DNA of 41,731 nucleotides from a virus (IMGVR_UViG_3300043499_000165:1-41731), one strand, 5' to 3'; counted from the first letter of the stretch, positions 23,952-32,512 are shown. Numbers and translations: made by a program. Notes: generated from the sequence alone by a model not told the origin.

Positions 23952-26000
23952 CTACGCGCGCTTGGCGGCGGTGCCCTTACAGAACGACTCGCCATGACGA
24001 ATGATTACGTCGGCGAGCTGGTAGCTGATGATTCGGACGAGCGCCTGGTCGGCCAGCGTGACCTCGTCGACCGTGAGCTCGACAGCGCCCCAGGTCGGGA
24101 TCAGCAGATCGTTCCAGTTGCCGAAGACGAAGCCGTGCTCGTCGCCGCCCGAACCGAGCGTCTTCGAGATCTGGCTCGAGCCGATGGCCTTGTAGCCACC
24201 GATGTCGCCGTCGTCGACCCGGCCCATCCAGACGAAGTCGCCGGTGTTGGTGGCCTTCACCTTCGCCTTGAGGCCCGCCGCCATCAGGGCGGTGGTGACG
24301 AAGCCGAGGGTGCCGAACTCGGCGTTGGCGTCGTTCACCGTGCCGAGCATCTCGCAGATCTTGTCCCAGGTCGGGTAGACGCTTCCCATGGCGACCGAGC
24401 CGACATCGGGCGCGACGTAGATACCGGTGGGCTGGTTGCCGACGCCGGTGCCATGGAACGCCGCGCGGTCGATCGCGAGCGAATGGCCGATGACGAAGGA
24501 GTTCTTGTTGCGCTCCTCCATCGCCACGCTCGAGTTCTGGATCATCTGCTTGGTCAGGATGGTCTTGCCCATCAGCGCCTTGCCCTGGGAGTTGATCTGC
24601 TCCCAGTCCATGTCCGAGCTGCCGACTGCGGACGGCGGGTTCTCACCCATCCAGCTCACCGTCACGTCGCCGCCCTCGCGCGGCCAGGCGATGGGCGCGG
24701 TCTGGCCCGGCATCAGCTGAGCGCCGAGCCGCGTCGAGACCGCCACCGCACGGAGCCGCTCGATCAGCTCGCCGCGCTGCTCGAACACCGTCTCGATGCC
24801 CTTGCCGGCGGCGCCCATGTGCTGGGTGCGCGCCTGCCAGAAGGCATCCCGCTCCTCTTCCGGCAGGACGTCCTCGAGACACAGCGGCATGAGGTAGCCA
24901 CCGCGCGTCTGGTAGCCGGGCGGCACGATCTTCTTCAGCTGATCGCTGACGTCCATCTCGAAGCACTGCTTGTCGCCACCGCCGTAGCGCGCGTGGTAGG
25001 CGGCGCGCACCAGGCGCGTGAAGCTGTACTGCCGCGCTTCCTTGCCGGTCAGCTTGATGACGCGCTCGCTGTTCGGCTGCGCGACCGCACCGCGCGTCTG
25101 CATGCCGTCCAGGACGTGAGCCTTCACCTGCTCGACGGTCATACCCTTGTCGATGTACTCCGCCGCACGCGTCAGATTGACGTTGTGCGAGGCGCACACC
25201 TGCATGATGCCCGCGACCCGCTTCTCGAAGTCGCTCTGACCGAGCGCCGACCGGGTCTCCATACCCGAGGCCGGAGCCGCGGCCGGTGCTGCCGCCGGTG
25301 CCGCCGCCGCGGCAGCTGCAGCCGCCGGCGCCTCCGGAGTGTTCGCGTTCCCTGCCTCGACGCTCATCGTGGTCTCCTCTCCTCCGGGGCTCCCGCCCCA
25401 ATCCACGGGAAACTCTTCGCCTCCCGCCGCTCGGCCGGTGTTCGCTCGCGCATCTGCCGGCACGCTCACGATGGACACCTCAGACGGTGTCCATCGAACC
25501 CAGGTGATCTCTGACTTGTCGTCGTAGCTCTTCGCGGCCTTCGTCACCTTCGGCTGCCCGGTCGGAGGCCATCCGACCGAAACGAATTTGCGGCGGGGCG
25601 GAGTTGCGAGCATGGCGCGCTTCACCTTCTGCGCGTCATCGGTGTCCTCGAAATACAACTCGCCAACCAGCTTCTTCCCCTCGAGCCGGACGTTGTGGAC
25701 CATGCCGATGTGGTACGCGGGGTCGATGCTCCCCGTCCGGTAGCCGGGCCCGCCGTGCTCGAGCAGCAGCGACAGCCCGTGCTTCGCGAGCCGCATGTCG
25801 ACGGCGCTCGGCTCGTGACTCAGGACCTCGATGCAATAGCCGCGGTCGTACGGCGTCTCGGTCGAGATCGTGACCTTGATGACTTCCTCTTCCGGGCCGC
25901 CCTCGACCGTCGCCGCGCGCACCAGGCGCTCGGGCTCGAGCGGAATCGGCTCGGTGAACTGGACGGGCAGGGTCTTCGGGAGCTCGGGGGCGACGCTCAT
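23952..26000 (-). CDS. Prohead protease fused to HK97-fold major capsid protein
   Basis: 682 aa in one frame, from ATG 26000 (ATGA overlap). Residues 1-~180 look like an HK97-type/U35 prohead protease: His82 in LLLEHGG and Ser141 in KFVSVGWPP are the likely active pair. Residues ~210-246 are an Ala/Pro-rich linker. From ~260 on is a HK97-like major capsid (delta region, then GYQTRGGYLMPL, GNQPTGIYVAP, WNDLLIPTWGAVELTV). An internal ATG at 25367 with GAGGAGACC upstream could give a separate scaffold-capsid of 471 aa. The delta/scaffold role fits the helical part just after the linker. Confidence 0.88.
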   Translation of the reverse strand: MSVAPELPKTLPVQFTEPIPLEPERLVRAATVEGGPEEEVIKVTISTETPYDRGYCIEVLSHEPSAVDMRLAKHGLSLLLEHGGPGYRTGSIDPAYHIGMVHNVRLEGKKLVGELYFEDTDDAQKVKRAMLATPPRRKFVSVGWPPTGQPKVTKAAKSYDDKSEITWVRWTPSEVSIVSVPADARANTGRAAGGEEFPVDWGGSPGGEETTMSVEAGNANTPEAPAAAAAAAAAPAAAPAAAPASGMETRSALGQSDFEKRVAGIMQVCASHNVNLTRAAEYIDKGMTVEQVKAHVLDGMQTRGAVAQPNSERVIKLTGKEARQYSFTRLVRAAYHARYGGGDKQCFEMDVSDQLKKIVPPGYQTRGGYLMPLCLEDVLPEEERDAFWQARTQHMGAAGKGIETVFEQRGELIERLRAVAVSTRLGAQLMPGQTAPIAWPREGGDVTVSWMGENPPSAVGSSDMDWEQINSQGKALMGKTILTKQMIQNSSVAMEERNKNSFVIGHSLAIDRAAFHGTGVGNQPTGIYVAPDVGSVAMGSVYPTWDKICEMLGTVNDANAEFGTLGFVTTALMAAGLKAKVKATNTGDFVWMGRVDDGDIGGYKAIGSSQISKTLGSGGDEHGFVFGNWNDLLIPTWGAVELTVDEVTLADQALVRIISYQLADVIIRHGESFCKGTAAKRA

Positions 26001-28027
26001 GGGGCCTCCGTGGCGAGCTGCTCGGGATAGACGATCTCGTACGGCTTGAGGTACGACCCCGCGTAGAAGCTCGTCGTGGACACGATCTCGGCGAGTCCCT
26101 TCACCGCCCACCAGCCATGCCGCCGCGGGTTGGTTCCGTCGCCCGTTCCGCCGAATGAGTTCGCCGACACGGTCAGCACGGAGAATTGCGCGTAGAGGTC
26201 GTGGTAGAGATGGAGGCCCGGATAAACCCCGATGTTTCCCTCCGCGCCCCAAATCCACGGGCCGCCCGTCATCCATCCGAGCAGGAACTCACCGAGCAGA
26301 TCGTGCGTGTTGACCGGCGACTGCGTCGCCAGCGCCTCGAACCCGCGCGTTGCGAGAAGCGCGATGCGACCCAACGGCTGGCGTGTCACCGGATCGACCG
26401 CCCGAAAGACGCGTTCGGTATGCCCCCATCCGAGCGGACTCGTAAACGGCGAGAGGTAGAGATCCGGTGAACTGTCGAGCGTGTACGGCGAGCAATAGAA
26501 CCCGCGCACGCCCGCGCGCGCCGCGGCCGCCAGAACGGAGTCCAGCTTCGTCGCGTTCTCCCGCGTGACGTCTGACGGCGTCCAATCCATCGACGGCGGC
26601 CACATCACGCGATCGACGCCCGCGAGGCCGAGCGCCCTCGCGAGCGAGTCAGCCCTCTTGATCGTCGCCTCGATCAGACACGGCGACGCGCTGTCACCCT
26701 GCGCGCACGTCTGACCCACACCCGGCTTGATCCAGGTCCGCGTCCGGTTCACTCCCCAAACGTCATTGACCCGCTGTCCGCCTGTGATGTTGCCGGTCTG
26801 CGCGTTGCTCCCCGCAGCCCCGCGCGTCGGGATCCCGAACCACGAAGACGTCTGGTTGTACATGACGCCCGCGAAATCTTGCGGAGTGAGCCGCACCGTC
26901 GGGCCGAAACGCCGCAGGAGGCGAAGCTGCGGACCCATGTACGACGCGATCAACGTGTCCGCGTTCACTGACGTTGCGAGCACCATCTTGATCTGCTTCC
27001 GCGCGACCGAATCCGCCGACCCTCCCTGATTCAGAGAGTCCGTCAGCCCTGACGCGGGGATGTACGCGCCCGCTCCGCAGGACACCGGATTCGTAGACGG
27101 ACCAGACGACCCGGTCTGCATGTATCCCGACGCGGCGATGCTCACCTTCCGCGTCCGTTTCACGATCCGACCACCAGTCGCCGCGTGAAGACGCGCGAGC
27201 ACGATGCCGATCAGTTCCGGCCGCAGAGGATTACCGAGATCCGCCATGACGATCGGAGCAGGATCCCCCGTCGACCGCCCGCGCTCCCACACCGCGACAG
27301 ACTCCGCCGCCGCTGACGTCGCGCGAACCACCGCGTCACAGTCGCTGCAAAGCTGCACGCCGCCGGTCGTGATGTAGTTGTACGCAATGCCGTAGGCAAT
27401 GAGCGTCTTCCACGTTCCCGGGGGCCGAGACGCCACTGGCGCATAGAGGATCTGCGGGCTCCCCGTTCGCCAGACTTGATTGCCCTGCGCGTTGTAATAC
27501 GCGTACGACATCGGGGTACGCGCAACGGCCGCAACGCCGGTCGTGGTAACACCCGTCGAGCACCCGTCCGCCTGCGTCCACTTTGAAAACGGGTAGTAGT
27601 TCGGCCCGATGACCCCCATCGGCTTGTTGGCCCACGAGCCCTTCGTCGCGTTCGGTAGGCCGCGGAACAGCGAGTCGAACCCGGCGTCGATCTGCGTCAT
27701 GTAGTTCACCAGCAGGATCTGATCGCACTGGTCGATGGCGGTTCCCTTCGAAGTCGCAGGGTCCCATCCGATCACGTGATAGGCATTGCGGACCCACAAG
27801 ATTTTGGTCGCGTTGTACGGAACGTTGATGAAGTCCTCGCCCAGCCGCGTAAGTTCGCCCTCGACGCAACGCGTAGTGAACTTCGCCCCGACGACACCAG
27901 CAGCCAGAGACGGGTGGTCGGCGAAATCAATGAGGTAGGTACGCGCGCCCGCGGGAGACGCGATCACACACGCCAGCACGCACGCCAGAAGGAAGCGCCG
28001 CAACTCAGCGCCCGCCCTGCAAGTCAC
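25997..28027 (-). CDS. Large secreted protein of unknown function
   Basis: About 676 aa. A Sec signal peptide is clear: LRRFLLACVLACVIASPAGA, cleaved before RTYL. GTG 28027 gives the longest form. TTG 28003, two bases after the upstream stop, places the signal peptide at the N-terminus and may be the real start. The mature part has several Cys, suggesting disulphides, and many Tyr/Trp/Gly segments (SWANKPMGVIGPNYYPFSK, PWIWGAEGNIGVYPGLHL) like a soluble enzyme, but no family was recognised. Its stop overlaps the protease-capsid start (ATGA), so it is made with the head genes. Secretion from a head operon is unusual. Confidence 0.6.
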   Translation of the reverse strand: MTCRAGAELRRFLLACVLACVIASPAGARTYLIDFADHPSLAAGVVGAKFTTRCVEGELTRLGEDFINVPYNATKILWVRNAYHVIGWDPATSKGTAIDQCDQILLVNYMTQIDAGFDSLFRGLPNATKGSWANKPMGVIGPNYYPFSKWTQADGCSTGVTTTGVAAVARTPMSYAYYNAQGNQVWRTGSPQILYAPVASRPPGTWKTLIAYGIAYNYITTGGVQLCSDCDAVVRATSAAAESVAVWERGRSTGDPAPIVMADLGNPLRPELIGIVLARLHAATGGRIVKRTRKVSIAASGYMQTGSSGPSTNPVSCGAGAYIPASGLTDSLNQGGSADSVARKQIKMVLATSVNADTLIASYMGPQLRLLRRFGPTVRLTPQDFAGVMYNQTSSWFGIPTRGAAGSNAQTGNITGGQRVNDVWGVNRTRTWIKPGVGQTCAQGDSASPCLIEATIKRADSLARALGLAGVDRVMWPPSMDWTPSDVTRENATKLDSVLAAAARAGVRGFYCSPYTLDSSPDLYLSPFTSPLGWGHTERVFRAVDPVTRQPLGRIALLATRGFEALATQSPVNTHDLLGEFLLGWMTGGPWIWGAEGNIGVYPGLHLYHDLYAQFSVLTVSANSFGGTGDGTNPRRHGWWAVKGLAEIVSTTSFYAGSYLKPYEIVYPEQLATEAP

Positions 28028-28682
28028 AACGCACCGTCATAGCGATGGCACCAGCGCCCGCGCCGGTCGCAACGTAGATCGTTCCGAGCGAGGTGGTCCC
28101 CGCGCATCCGAGCACGCGAACGCGGATCGTCGTGTACCGCGAGCGATAGTCCGGGAGCACGAAGTAGCCCGAACGCTTCCCGTCGCTGTAGTGAATCGGC
28201 ACGATCTTCTCGCCCGGCATCAACGCCATCGTCAGCCCCGCGACGTCAGACGCCACGCCCACGTTGTGACCGGCCGCCGTGCCCATCGTGTCCGGGGCTC
28301 CGCCCGAGTTGGTGGACGACAGCTTCGGCTCGATGTACGGCGCGCTCGACATCGTGTCAGTGGCCGCCACGTAACCGCCCCGGACCATCACCGCCATGTA
28401 GACGATGCCGCACGAGTCCGCGTGCCCGCCGCCCGGCTGGCTTGAACTCTCGCCGAGGTAGATCTGGACGCCGAGCCAGTTCCACCCGCGCGTCAGCTTC
28501 GCGCTCGACACCAGCGCGTTGCCCGCAGACGTGGTCCCGTTGATGACGTCCGTGTGCTGATACTCGAGGTCCCGATCCTTCCGGGCCTCGTCGGAGAGGC
28601 TGGCGCCTGGGATAGGGCTGCTCTCCGCGTAGGCGCTCACAGCGATCGCGAGCGCCGCCACCACCATCAGTAATCGCTTCAT
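28005..28682 (-). CDS. Secreted beta-rich protein, 225 aa
   Basis: Start at ATG 28682 with GGAGG six bases upstream. Signal peptide MKRLLMVVAALAIAVSAYA, cut before ESSP. The mature part is beta-rich with Gly/Ser/Thr runs and few charged helices, ending ...TVRCDLQGGR; Cys occur at three places. It could be a surface-bound or pilus-like binding protein. It overlaps the 676-aa gene, so the two are linked. Alternative start at ATG 28694. Confidence 0.6.
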   Translation of the reverse strand: MKRLLMVVAALAIAVSAYAESSPIPGASLSDEARKDRDLEYQHTDVINGTTSAGNALVSSAKLTRGWNWLGVQIYLGESSSQPGGGHADSCGIVYMAVMVRGGYVAATDTMSSAPYIEPKLSSTNSGGAPDTMGTAAGHNVGVASDVAGLTMALMPGEKIVPIHYSDGKRSGYFVLPDYRSRYTTIRVRVLGCAGTTSLGTIYVATGAGAGAIAMTVRCDLQGGR

Positions 28683-28693
28683 CAGGGCCTCCA

Positions 28694-28951
28694 TCAGTCG
28701 AACGCCACGATCGAGCCGGCGGTGGTCCCGTCCGCCTTCACCTTGCTGACCCGCATCCGGAGCAGCGTTCCCGGCGGGACGTTCGCGAGCGTCAGCGTCG
28801 TGCCGTTGACCATCACCACCGTCAGATCGCCGCCGGCGCCCACCCACAGCCAGCGCGGCAGGAAGGGCAGCTCGTTGTCGTCGCTCGGCGAAACCAAAAC
28901 GCCGTCGCGCGAGGCTTCTGCGTCCACTGGGGATCGATCGGGCGGTGCCAT
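28694..28951 (-). CDS. Head spike base-like protein (RCAP_Rcc01079-type)
   Basis: 85 aa from ATG 28951 (GAGG upstream). VSPSDDNELPFLPRWLWVG, GGDLTVVMVNGTTLTLANVP, PPGTLLRMRVSKVKADGTTA and the tail GSIVAFD closely follow the pattern of the spike-base protein of Rhodobacter-type gene-transfer agents and of many phage head-fibre genes. It should sit on the capsid surface at vertices. Confidence 0.75.
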   Translation of the reverse strand: MAPPDRSPVDAEASRDGVLVSPSDDNELPFLPRWLWVGAGGDLTVVMVNGTTLTLANVPPGTLLRMRVSKVKADGTTAGSIVAFD

Positions 28952-29018
28952 CAGGTTCACCTCGTCGCTGGGGTGTGAAACGCAACGAGGTCGAAGATGA
29001 GGCGAAAATCTAGGCCGT

Positions 29019-29041
29019 CCATTCCACAAAATGTGGAATGG
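29019..29041. promoter_or_regulatory. Palindromic operator-like site between divergent genes
   Basis: Perfect 10-bp arms CCATTCCACA (29019-29028) and TGTGGAATGG (29032-29041) with AAA between. It lies in the spacer between the leftward spike-base gene and the rightward connector gene and covers the ATG at 29031. It looks like a repressor/activator site rather than a terminator, being AT-balanced and without a T-run. Confidence 0.6.
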
Positions 29042-29612
29042 GAATCATGGGTGGTCGGTGCCTACTGTCGCACCCGTGAACGAGCTCGCTTACATCCCCG
29101 GTCGCATCGCCGCAGGCACCACCGTGAAGTACTCGCGCTCTTTTTCGGACTTCCCCGCGAACGACGGCTGGACGATGAAGGTCTGGCTGGCCGGCGCGAT
29201 CGCCAGCGGCGTCGACGCGGTCGCCGATGGCGCCGGGTTCGACGTCACGCTCAGCGCAACCTTCACCGCGACGTTGACCCCGGGGAACTACCGGTGGGTC
29301 GAGCGCGTCACCAAAGGCTCCGACATCTACGACGCGGCGAGCGGCACCCTGGTGGTGACGCCCAATCTGGCGACCGCGTCCGCCGGCAGCTTGCTCTCGT
29401 ACGAGGAAAAGACGCTCGCGGTGATCGAGTCCGCGCTCACCGGCTCCCTGACGAAGGGGATGGAGAGCTATCAGATCGACGGCATCGCCGTGGTGAAGCT
29501 CGACGCTGAGAAGCTCGAGAAACTCCGGATCAAATACCAGAACGCGGTCAACCGCCTGAAGAACGGCGGACGCCTCGGCCGCATCCACCGCGCCACCTTC
29601 CCGAGGGTCTAG
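29031..29612 (+). CDS. gpW-like head-tail connector with N-terminal beta domain
   Basis: Up to 193 aa; starts at GTG 29058 or GTG 29076 are possible, and the latter gives ELAYIPGRIAAGTTVKYSRS directly as N-terminus. The first ~110 residues look like a small beta-sandwich; the last ~65 (YEEKTLAVIESALTGSLTKG...LDAEKLEKLRIKYQNAV) resemble lambda gpW, with the helix-hairpin pattern. It sits immediately before the portal gene, as W does in lambda. Confidence 0.7.
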   Translation: MWNGNHGWSVPTVAPVNELAYIPGRIAAGTTVKYSRSFSDFPANDGWTMKVWLAGAIASGVDAVADGAGFDVTLSATFTATLTPGNYRWVERVTKGSDIYDAASGTLVVTPNLATASAGSLLSYEEKTLAVIESALTGSLTKGMESYQIDGIAVVKLDAEKLEKLRIKYQNAVNRLKNGGRLGRIHRATFPRV

Positions 29613-29615
29613 CCC

Positions 29616-31307
29616 ATGAGCCCAGCCGCGCCGTTCCAGCGCCTGCGGCGCGCCTGGGGCGCGGCCGTCAGCGAGCTCCGAGGCATGACGCCGGCGAGCG
29701 CCCCGCGCCCCCGCGATGTCGGCCCCCGCGTCGTGCCGCCCACCATGCCCCAGACGCGCGCGGCGTTCCGCGCAGCTGCAGTGTCCCGGCTCGACCTGGA
29801 CTGGCGCCCATCTCTCGTTTCCCCCGACGACGAGATCCGTGGCGTCCTGCGGTTGCTGCGCGGCCGCGCGCGCGAGCTCTCCAACTCGGAGCCGATGGTC
29901 GGCCAGTACCTGAATCTTCTGTCCGCGAATGTGCTGGGCCCGGACGGGATCCAGCTGCTGGCGGTGAACGGTCCGGACGGCGAGATCGACGACGAGGCCA
30001 CCGAGATCATCCGCGACGGCTGGGAAGCCTGGTGGAACGGCCCGGTCACGGCCGACGAGCAGATGAACGGCCCCATGTTCGAGGCGCTGCAGCTCGAGAC
30101 CACGGCCACCGACGGCGAGAGCTTCTCGCGGATGCTGGTCGGCCGTGACTTCCGCGACGCCCTGGCGCTGGAGCCGATCGACGCCGACCTGGTGCCCGAT
30201 GGCCTCAACCGGAGCGCCGGATTCTCAGCCCCCGAGATCCGCCTCGGCGTCCAGGTCGACGAACGCGGCCGCCGGACTGGCTACTGGATCCACGAGCTGT
30301 CGTCGTACTCGCCGGGCAGCCAGATGGGCCGGCCCTACATGATCCCCGGCGACGAGATCATCCACGCGTATCGCCCGCGGCGCGGCAACCAGACGCGCGG
30401 GATCTCGTGGCTGACGCGGGCCATGATGATGTTGAACCACGGCGGGCGCTTCCTCGAGGCGGGCGTGATCGGCGCGCGCGTCGGCGCCAGCCAGATGGGC
30501 TTCATCAAGTGGAAGGACGAGAGCCTGGCGCCGGCGACCACGGACCCCTCGACCGAGGGTGCGACCACGGAAGGCGGCGGCGGCGGCGAAGGAACGGGCA
30601 GCTCGAGCTCCCAGCGACCGGAGATCGAAGTCGAGCCGGGCACGTTCCCCGAGCTCGACCCCGGCCAGGAGTTCCAGGAGTGGTCGCCCCAGTACCCCAA
30701 CACGACCACCGGCGAGTTCATGAAGGTGATCGACCAGCGCACGGCGTCGGGGCTCGGCGCCCAGTACCACTCGCTGGCGAACAACCTCGAGGGCGTGAAC
30801 TACAGCTCGATGCGTGGCGGCGAGCTGTTCCAGCGCGATCTGTGGCGGATGCTGCAGCAGATCTGGATCTTCAGCTTCCGGCGACGTATCTACGAGCGCT
30901 GGCTCCAGACCGCGATGCTCGCGGGCCGGATCCAGCTGCCGAGCCAGGACTGGCGCCGCTACATCAACGTCACGTGGCAGCCCCGCGGCTACGACTGGGT
31001 CGATCCGAAGAACGACCTCGAGGCCGAGGAGCTCGAGCTCAAGCTCGGCGGCACGTCGCTGACGGAGATCCTCGCCTCGAAGGGCCGGAACCTCCGCACG
31101 ATCATCAGCCAGCGGAAGCGCGAGAAGGAGATGTTCGAGAAGGCCGGGTTAGCGCTGCCCGAGCACCTGCGCGATGCGCCCACGCCGGCGCCGGATGGTC
31201 CGCCGGCGGGCGCCAAGAACGAGCCGCCGCCCGCGGATGACGACGCCCCCACGAACGGCAACGGGAACGGGAAGTCCATCAACCGCCTGCTCGCAGCGGG
31301 GCACTGA
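29616..31307 (+). CDS. Portal protein (lambda gpB-type)
   Basis: 563 aa. The sequence has the lambda-portal family features: RARELSNSEPMVGQYLNLL, NGWEAWW-like and WEAWWNGP, DGESFSRMLVGRDF, LEPIDADLVPD, and GDEIIHAYRPRRGNQTRGIS. C-terminal low-complexity Pro/Asp/Gly/Asn tail. It forms the dodecameric ring at the packaging vertex. The start is ATG 29616, three bases after the connector stop. On the plus strand, unlike terminase. Confidence 0.92.
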   Translation: MSPAAPFQRLRRAWGAAVSELRGMTPASAPRPRDVGPRVVPPTMPQTRAAFRAAAVSRLDLDWRPSLVSPDDEIRGVLRLLRGRARELSNSEPMVGQYLNLLSANVLGPDGIQLLAVNGPDGEIDDEATEIIRDGWEAWWNGPVTADEQMNGPMFEALQLETTATDGESFSRMLVGRDFRDALALEPIDADLVPDGLNRSAGFSAPEIRLGVQVDERGRRTGYWIHELSSYSPGSQMGRPYMIPGDEIIHAYRPRRGNQTRGISWLTRAMMMLNHGGRFLEAGVIGARVGASQMGFIKWKDESLAPATTDPSTEGATTEGGGGGEGTGSSSSQRPEIEVEPGTFPELDPGQEFQEWSPQYPNTTTGEFMKVIDQRTASGLGAQYHSLANNLEGVNYSSMRGGELFQRDLWRMLQQIWIFSFRRRIYERWLQTAMLAGRIQLPSQDWRRYINVTWQPRGYDWVDPKNDLEAEELELKLGGTSLTEILASKGRNLRTIISQRKREKEMFEKAGLALPEHLRDAPTPAPDGPPAGAKNEPPPADDDAPTNGNGNGKSINRLLAAGH

Positions 31308-31954
31308 TGCGCGGCGCCCCCTGGATCCTCCTGGCGGCGCTGGCGATCGCGGCGCCCGCGGCGGCCTCCGCCCCCGACACGCTGACGTTCACCATGCCGG
31401 ACAGCTTCGCGATGCCCGAGAGCCCCTGCGATTCGATGGCGGTCCCCGAGCAGGGCCTGCTCGGCGTGCTCCTCGAGCGCATGCGATCCGATGAGTTCGA
31501 CTGGCAGGTGGTCGACTCCCTGCTGGGGCTCCAGCCCGGCCAGCCGGTGTCGATGCACATAGACATCACCGGCTGTCGGCCGTGCGCGTTCCGGCTGTGG
31601 GTGATCGACGAGGCGCGCAACCCCGGGTGCCTTCCCTCGAGGACAGTCAACCGCTGGGAGCTCGGCGAGCCGGTGGGGGTCGGCGATCCGCCGGCCTTTC
31701 AGCTGGGCCGCGTGACGCCGATGCCGGTGCGCCGCCTGGCGGTCGTGGAGTTCCAGCTCGCGCGAGAGTCCGAGGCGGTGCTCGAGCTGTTCGACCTGTC
31801 AGGCAGACGGGTGCGCACGCTCGTGAGCGGCGCACAGGCGGCCGGGCACCACCTCGCGCTGCTCGACGCCGGCCAGCTGCCCGCCGGGCTCTACCTCCTG
31901 CGCCTGCGGGCGGGCGAGCGCCAGGCGCTGCGCCGCTTGGTGGTGATGCGGTGA
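31307..31954 (+). CDS. Secreted protein with FlgD/T9SS-like C-terminal sorting domain
   Basis: 215 aa, TGATG overlap with the portal gene. Signal peptide MRGAPWILLAALAIAAPAAA. Mature part begins with Pro/Asp-rich sequence and has four Cys in the middle (ESPCDSM, ITGCRPCAF, NPGCLPS). The last ~55 residues (ELFDLSGRRVRTLVSGAQAA, LPAGLYLLRLRAGERQAL, RRLVVMR) follow the classic FlgD-Ig/type-9-secretion C-terminal domain. This domain is typical of FCB-group, Gemmatimonadota and Eisenbacteria secreted proteins. A host-type export tag in a head-gene cluster is unexpected. Confidence 0.8.
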   Translation: MRGAPWILLAALAIAAPAAASAPDTLTFTMPDSFAMPESPCDSMAVPEQGLLGVLLERMRSDEFDWQVVDSLLGLQPGQPVSMHIDITGCRPCAFRLWVIDEARNPGCLPSRTVNRWELGEPVGVGDPPAFQLGRVTPMPVRRLAVVEFQLARESEAVLELFDLSGRRVRTLVSGAQAAGHHLALLDAGQLPAGLYLLRLRAGERQALRRLVVMR

Positions 31955-31958
31955 CCCG

Positions 31959-32105
31959 GTGTGGCCCCCGTTCCTGCACGCGCGCGACGGCCACGACCTC
32001 GACGCGCTGATCCGCGAGTACTCGAAACCCCGCGTGATTCCGGATCCGAAAACACAGGGCCCCAGCGATCCCCGCCGTGAAACTCAAGCCGAACGCCTTC
32101 GCTGA
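31959..32105 (+). CDS. Small ORF, 48 aa
   Basis: GTG 31959 to TGA 32105, five bases after the secreted-protein stop. The product WPPFLHARDGHDLDALIREY and following are Pro/Arg/Asp-rich. It overlaps the next ORF. It may be a minor coupled gene. Low support. Confidence 0.3.
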   Translation: MWPPFLHARDGHDLDALIREYSKPRVIPDPKTQGPSDPRRETQAERLR

Positions 32106-32268
32106 TCTCCAGCGCCGCGCCGACTCGCGCGACGAGCTGCTCCGCTCGCTCGAGGACGCCGTGTCGGCCCGCGTGACGGAGTACCGCCGGGCACCTTCGC
32201 CCGAGCGCCACGACTCGATCGCCCGCGCGGTGAAAAGTCTGCGAAGAGCTCAAGCTGGACGGGCCTGA
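32077..32268 (+). CDS. Small helical protein, 63 aa
   Basis: GTG 32077 to TGA 32268. An amphipathic, Arg/Glu-rich helical peptide (LRSLEDAVSARVTEYRRAPS). It ends just before a bidirectional-type hairpin. It is the last gene of the plus-strand block. Function unknown. Confidence 0.45.
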   Translation: MKLKPNAFADLQRRADSRDELLRSLEDAVSARVTEYRRAPSPERHDSIARAVKSLRRAQAGRA

Positions 32269-32383
32269 AACGACAAAACCCCGGGCTGCGCCCAGGGCTT
32301 TCATCCAGCAGCTCGTCGAGGATCCACAGTCGACCGTCATTCAGCAGGCACTGCGTCAGAATACGGCAAATCCAGCCTCTCAT
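32084..32383 (-). CDS. Doubtful minus-strand ORF with good ribosome site
   Basis: ATG 32383 has GGGAGG eight bases upstream. The frame (MRGWICRILTQCLLNDGR and following) runs through the hairpin at 32279-32297 and antisense to the plus 63-aa ORF. It may be a short peptide gene cut by that terminator, or chance. Confidence 0.25.
   Translation of the reverse strand: MRGWICRILTQCLLNDGRLWILDELLDESPGRSPGFCRFRPVQLELFADFSPRGRSSRGARAKVPGGTPSRGPTRRPRASGAARRASRRGAGDQRRRSA
32272..32304 (-). terminator. Terminator between convergent blocks
   Basis: On the minus strand CCCTGGGC-gca-GCCCGGGG (32279-32297) is followed by TTTTGTCGTTTC. It separates the plus portal block from the minus gene run. The plus strand has the same stem with one mismatch and a short pyrimidine tract. 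Confidence 0.6.
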
Positions 32384-32450
32384 GAGGCACCTCCCAGCCC
32401 GTCCCTGTTCCCCGAGCCCCTGCTCGGCGGTACTGCTGAAACGGAGAATA

Positions 32451-32491
32451 GCTGAAGGCCCCGGAGCGATCCAGCCTCCGGGGCCTTCAGC
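32451..32491. terminator. Strong 16-bp hairpin, probable bidirectional end
   Basis: GCTGAAGGCCCCGGAG (32451-32466) and CTCCGGGGCCTTCAGC (32476-32491) are perfectly complementary, with a 9-base loop. It lies between the small minus-strand gene stop (32513) and the plus-strand block. No T-run; termination or RNA end protection is inferred from stem strength and placement. Confidence 0.6.
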
Positions 32492-32512
32492 ATGCGTCGG
32501 ACCTGAACGAAT

